A stretch of DNA of 9,231 nucleotides from NS-12 sp045403215 (GTDB lineage Bacteria > Nitrospirota > Nitrospiria > Nitrospirales > NS-4). Below, piece after piece: positions 6,088-9,231 of the stretch (positions are counted from its first letter, which is position 1; each line of letters starts with the position of its first letter). The notes under the pieces were generated by a model. It did not search any database and was not told where the DNA came from. It saw only the letters and a list, made by a program, of their open reading frames with translations. Location: assembly GCA_045403215.1 (NCBI GenBank), contig JAXIOW010000147.1, positions 1 to 9,231 on the forward strand, in the 5' to 3' direction. The position numbers and the translations under genes are program-made.

Positions 6088-6608
6088 AGGCCCTGCCCCC
6101 GTTCCTCGCCGCGCTGCTCGTCTTGCCGTTTTCCTCCTTCGCCCAGTCTGCTGATACTCCCCAGTCGCCGCTCGGCAACAGCGGCTTCGAAGATCGTCCC
6201 CCGGAAGGCATGTTCTCCTCGATCGTGCTGGCCCATGGCCAGGAGATGGTCATGGGACAGGCCCGCAGTTTCCAGATCGTGCCGGTCAAGCCGACCAAGA
6301 CGTTTTACGCGGACGTGCCTGAAATCTTCGTCGTCTTCTCCCTTCAGCAGCACGATAGCGAGTTCAAGCTCTACGGCCGCTGGGTGGTTGAAAGGGGCGA
6401 GGGGGTGCCACCGAACCACATCCTTGGCACCGACGTCATGATCCTCATGACCGAAGACGAGTCGGGGTACGTTTCGATGAAAAAGCCCAAGAACGGCTGG
6501 CCCATCGGCGATTACAAAGTCGAGATTCTCATCGGGACGGGAAGCCACGACATGAGCAAAATCGGCACACTTCGCTTCCAGGTCCTGCCCGCGAAGGCCT
6601 CGTCCTAA
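6084..6608 (+). CDS. Secreted beta-rich protein of unknown function, translationally coupled to pup
   Basis: The product is 174 residues. Residues 1-20 or so are a signal peptide (MKALPPFLAALLVLPFSSFA, cleavage near FAQ-SA). No lipobox Cys or later membrane helix is present. The mature chain has alternating beta-type stretches: a RSFQIVPVKPT strand, EIFVVFSL, FKLYGRWVVERG, and a final GWPIGDYKVEILIG then TLRFQVLP hairpin. That ending is typical of small Ig-like envelope domains that close with a Gly-Asp/Lys-Tyr-Lys-Val-Glu turn. I recognise no named family. ATG 6084 overlaps the pup TGA as ATGA, implying co-transcription and coupled translation. This is odd because Pup works in the cytoplasm and this protein is exported. 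The ATG keeps the whole signal peptide, so the start is sound. Location is well supported; function is unknown. Confidence 0.85.
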   Translation: MKALPPFLAALLVLPFSSFAQSADTPQSPLGNSGFEDRPPEGMFSSIVLAHGQEMVMGQARSFQIVPVKPTKTFYADVPEIFVVFSLQQHDSEFKLYGRWVVERGEGVPPNHILGTDVMILMTEDESGYVSMKKPKNGWPIGDYKVEILIGTGSHDMSKIGTLRFQVLPAKASS

Positions 6609-6630
6609 CCGGCGCGTTGCCGGTCTGTCT
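6609..6630 (+). terminator. Weak terminator-like hairpin after the secreted-protein gene
   Basis: CCGGC (6609-6613) and GCCGG (6619-6623) form a 5-bp stem with a GCGTT loop, followed by TCTGTCT. It begins immediately after the TAA of the upstream gene. The short stem and interrupted T-tract make it only a candidate. Confidence 0.35.
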
Positions 6631-6678
6631 CGCGAGAACCTCCTATACGGTTTCCCCTAAGTCCGATCTTCCGCGCGT

Positions 6679-6708
6679 TTGACTACAGGTCCGCCCCTCG
6701 ACTATGAT
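6679..6708 (+). promoter_or_regulatory. Promoter of the rel/spoT gene
   Basis: TTGACT (6679-6684), 18-base spacer, TATGAT (6703-6708): each box matches 5/6. Transcription would begin near 6715. The in-frame ATG at 6704 lies inside the -10 box and so cannot be the start on this transcript. This supports the internal ATG 6767. Confidence 0.68.
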
Positions 6709-6766
6709 CTGTCACAGGCGAGCGATGGGCGCCTTCGAGTCCGTCGCAAGGAGAGCGTGTGCCCGC

Positions 6767-8959
6767 ATGGCAACGTCGGCCGCCACCAGCATTCACGACC
6801 TGATCGAGCGGGTCCAGCGCTACAACCCCCACGCGCAGGTGGACCTGATCCGGCGCGCGTACGACTTCTCGGCGCGGGCGCACGAGGGCCAGGTCCGCCG
6901 GTCCGGCGAGCCGTACCTGAAACATCCGCTGGCCGTGGCCGAGGTCTTGGCGACCTTGAAGCTCGACGTGTCGGCCATCGTGGCGGGGCTGCTGCACGAC
7001 ACGGTGGAAGACACGGTCTGCACGCGGGAGCAGATCGAGGCGGAGTTCGGGAAGGACATCGCCCGTCTCGTGGACGGCGTCACCAAGATCGGCCAGATCC
7101 CCTTCAAGAGCTACGAGGAGAAGCAGGCCGAGAACTTCCGCAAGATGCTGATCTCGATGGCGGACGACATCCGGGTCATCCTGATCAAGCTCGCGGACCG
7201 CCTGCACAACATGCGCACCCTGGAGCACCTGAGCCCAGCCCACCAGAAGACGGTCGCCCAGGAAACGCTCGATATCTACGCACCCCTGGCCAACCGGCTC
7301 GGGATCGGCTGGATGAAGGCCGAACTGGAGGACCTCTGCTTCAAGGCGCTGAAGCCCGACGTCTACGCGGCGCTGGCCGAGCGGGTGGCCAAGCGCATCG
7401 AGGAGCGCGAGCAGTACATCCAGGAGGTCATCGCCGTCGTCAAGGCCAAGCTGGCCGCGCACGGGCTGGTCGGCGAGCTGGCCGGCCGGTCCAAACACCT
7501 CTTCTCCATCTACCAAAAGATGGAGCATCAAGGCGTCTCCTTCGACGAGGTCTACGACTTAACCGCCATCCGGGTGATCACCGACACCCAGATGAACTGC
7601 TATGCCATCATGGGCCTTATCCATTCGCTGTGGCGGCCGGTCCCGGGCCGCTTCAAGGACTATATCGGCGTGCCCAAGTCCAACCATTACCAGTCGCTGC
7701 ACACGACCGTGGTCGGTCCCCAGGGCGAGCACGTGGAGTTTCAGATCCGGACCCCCCGGATGCACCTGGTCGCAGAGGAAGGGATTGCGGCGCACTGGAC
7801 GTACAAGGAACAGGGCGAGATCGACGAGACGGAGAAGCGCGTCTTCACGTGGCTGCGCCAGCTCCTCGAATCCCACCAGGATCTCACGGACAACCGGCAG
7901 TTTATGGAGTCCGTCAAGCTGGACCTCTACTCGGACGTGGTCTACGTCTTTACCCCCAAGGGCGCGGTGAAGGAGCTGGTGAAGGGCTCCACGCCCATCG
8001 ATTTCGCATACGCCATCCACACTGAGATCGGCGATCACTGCAACGGAGCCAAAGTCAACGGCAAGATGGTGCCGCTCAAGTATCAGCTCCGCAGCGGAGA
8101 CACGGTCGAGGTCGTCACGTCCCCCACACAGATGCCCCACCGGGACTGGCTGAAGTTCGTCCGGACCCCGCGGGCCAAGAACAAGATCAAGCACTGGCTG
8201 AGGGTGGAAGAGGCCAAGCGGAGCCTGGAGCTGGGCAAGCGGCTACTGGAGCGGGAGCTCCGCCGTCACAACGTCGCGTTGGGCACGCTGCTGAAGACCA
8301 CCCGCATCCAGGAGGTTGCGCGGGAGTCAGGCCTGCCCGGCATCGACGAGTTGTTCACGGCCATCGGCTACGGACGGGTCTCCGCCATCCATGTGGCCAA
8401 CCGGCTCTGCCTTGACGAGGGGGACCGCCAGGCCGTTGCCACCGCCCCGGAAGGGGAGGACAAGGCCGTGGCGAAACGCGCTGCCGCGGGGGGCGAGGAT
8501 AAGGGCGTCAAGGTCAAAGGCGTCCACGACCTCATGATGCACCTGTCCAAGTGCTGCGGGCCCGTGCCGGGCGACCGGATCATCGGCTACATCACCCGCG
8601 GGCGGGGCCTCACGATTCACACCGTGGACTGTCCCAACCTCGATGCGCTCGACTACGACAAGGCGCGGCTCGTGGATGTGGATTGGGACATGGCGCATCT
8701 CTCTACCGTGTCCGTCAAGATCACGACCCTGACTCTCGACAAGCCGGGCATGTTGGCCAACGTCTCGGCGGCCATCACCCATGCCGACGCGAACATCAGC
8801 CGAGCGGAGATCACGACCCGGGAGGACCGGAAGGCGGTGCTCGACTTCATCTTGGAGGTGCAGAACACGGCGCACCTGGAGCGCGTTCTCAAGGCCGTCG
8901 AGCGGATCGACGGGGTGTTACAGGCGCGGCGGGTCAGGAGCTGGCAGGAGACGAAGTAG
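6767..8959 (+). CDS. rel: Bifunctional (p)ppGpp synthetase/hydrolase (RelA/SpoT family, Rel type)
   Basis: The product is 730 residues and has all five family domains. The HD hydrolase is at about 20-180, with H53, H77-D78, E81-D82, D144 and N148. The synthetase is at about 230-350, with G240-R241, SIYQKM, D264, NHYQSLH and E324. TGS is at about 390-450, the Cys-Cys-His-Cys zinc-finger-like region starts at C596-C597, and ACT is at about 650-730. Both catalytic sites look intact, so it should make (p)ppGpp from ATP and GTP/GDP and also degrade it, releasing PPi. From ATG 6767 the catalytic residues fall at almost the same numbers as in Streptococcus Rel, which supports this start. AAGGAG lies 13 bases upstream, rather far. 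In-frame ATGs at 6704 and 6725 would add 21 or 14 unlikely residues. An Ala/Lys/Asp-rich insert (about 560-590) precedes the zinc region. It has its own promoter and is convergent with the HD-GYP gene 15 bases away. Confidence 0.95.
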   Translation: MATSAATSIHDLIERVQRYNPHAQVDLIRRAYDFSARAHEGQVRRSGEPYLKHPLAVAEVLATLKLDVSAIVAGLLHDTVEDTVCTREQIEAEFGKDIARLVDGVTKIGQIPFKSYEEKQAENFRKMLISMADDIRVILIKLADRLHNMRTLEHLSPAHQKTVAQETLDIYAPLANRLGIGWMKAELEDLCFKALKPDVYAALAERVAKRIEEREQYIQEVIAVVKAKLAAHGLVGELAGRSKHLFSIYQKMEHQGVSFDEVYDLTAIRVITDTQMNCYAIMGLIHSLWRPVPGRFKDYIGVPKSNHYQSLHTTVVGPQGEHVEFQIRTPRMHLVAEEGIAAHWTYKEQGEIDETEKRVFTWLRQLLESHQDLTDNRQFMESVKLDLYSDVVYVFTPKGAVKELVKGSTPIDFAYAIHTEIGDHCNGAKVNGKMVPLKYQLRSGDTVEVVTSPTQMPHRDWLKFVRTPRAKNKIKHWLRVEEAKRSLELGKRLLERELRRHNVALGTLLKTTRIQEVARESGLPGIDELFTAIGYGRVSAIHVANRLCLDEGDRQAVATAPEGEDKAVAKRAAAGGEDKGVKVKGVHDLMMHLSKCCGPVPGDRIIGYITRGRGLTIHTVDCPNLDALDYDKARLVDVDWDMAHLSTVSVKITTLTLDKPGMLANVSAAITHADANISRAEITTREDRKAVLDFILEVQNTAHLERVLKAVERIDGVLQARRVRSWQETK

Positions 8960-8974
8960 ACGCGGACCAGCGGG

Positions 8975-9231
8975 CTAGCGAATGGCCTTCAGGAACTGCT
9001 TTACTATCACGGGATCAAACAGGACGCCGGCCTGACGGCGGACGTACTCCTTCGCCTCCTCGAGCGACAACGGGTCATCCGCGGTTCTCCCCCTGTAGAG
9101 TTCATCAAACGCGTTGGCCAGCCCGACGACACGGGCGAGGTAGGGGATCGCGTCGCCTTTCAGGCCGTCCGGGTAGCCGGATCCATCATGCCGTTCGTGG
9201 TGGTGGCGGATGATCTCACCGACTGCAGGAG
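8975..9231 (-). CDS. HD-GYP domain protein, C-terminal end only
   Basis: The minus strand encodes the last 84 or so residues of a protein ending at TAG 8975-8977; the rest lies beyond the right edge. The visible part has the HHERHDGSGYP signature, then GLKGDAIPYLARVVGLANAFDELY, and a closing DPVIVKQFLK helix. This is the second half of an HD-GYP domain, a c-di-GMP phosphodiesterase. In such proteins it usually follows a receiver or sensor domain, not visible here. The HHExxDGSGYP motif carries metal ligands and the GYP substrate-binding residues, so this half looks active. It is convergent with rel, with only 15 bases between the stops and no obvious terminator. The two transcripts probably overlap at their 3' ends. 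The domain call is firm; the full architecture is unknown. Confidence 0.92.
   Translation of the reverse strand, partial: PAVGEIIRHHHERHDGSGYPDGLKGDAIPYLARVVGLANAFDELYRGRTADDPLSLEEAKEYVRRQAGVLFDPVIVKQFLKAIR

Noticed and set aside
6683..7531. Long minus-strand frames opposite rel (also 7559-8194 and 8327-8875).
   Set aside because: They are antisense shadows of a clearly conserved gene, with Leu/Asp/Val/His-rich composition typical of high-GC reverse frames and no domain.
6679..8025. A 448-codon plus-strand frame overlapping rel.
   Set aside because: It is an Arg/Gly/Pro-rich frame-shifted shadow of rel with no motif and no ribosome site.

Overview
The window looks like a chromosomal stretch from a moderately high-GC Gram-negative bacterium. 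Exported and lipid-anchored proteins imply an outer membrane. A Pup-type ubiquitin-like protein beside an H+-pumping pyrophosphatase and a bifunctional Rel protein fits Nitrospirota (Nitrospira-like) best. Pup outside Actinobacteria is known in few phyla, Nitrospirota among them. The taxon is an inference from gene content, not from a marker gene.

Left part (1-2360, minus strand): a promoter at 2331-2359 drives a small periplasmic DUF3015 protein. Seven bases after its stop comes the only ATG available to a large exported DUF4105 (Lnb_N-like) protein, which runs off the left edge. A perfect 10-bp GC hairpin lies right after that ATG.

Middle (2360-3780): this is accessory-looking and less orderly. 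It holds a short LysM ORF without an export signal, an AT-richer PEGA-like lipoprotein gene with its own promoter and terminator, and a decayed fragment of proS (prolyl-tRNA synthetase C-terminal domain) on the minus strand. The fragment is 5'-truncated and frameshifted. The hppA promoter sits in its broken end.

Right part (3781-8959, plus strand): hppA (K+-independent type H+-PPase), then pup with its own promoter, then an unknown secreted beta-rich protein whose ATG overlaps the pup stop (ATGA). A promoter then precedes a full-length bifunctional RelA/SpoT homologue with both active sites intact. At the right edge, on the minus strand and convergent with rel, is the C-terminal end of an HD-GYP domain protein.

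The right part groups PPi-driven energy conservation, protein tagging for the proteasome and alarmone metabolism, all plausible for slow, energy-limited growth. The shared theme is inference. The genes have at least three separate promoters and need not be one operon. No RNA genes, CRISPR arrays or insertion sequences were seen.
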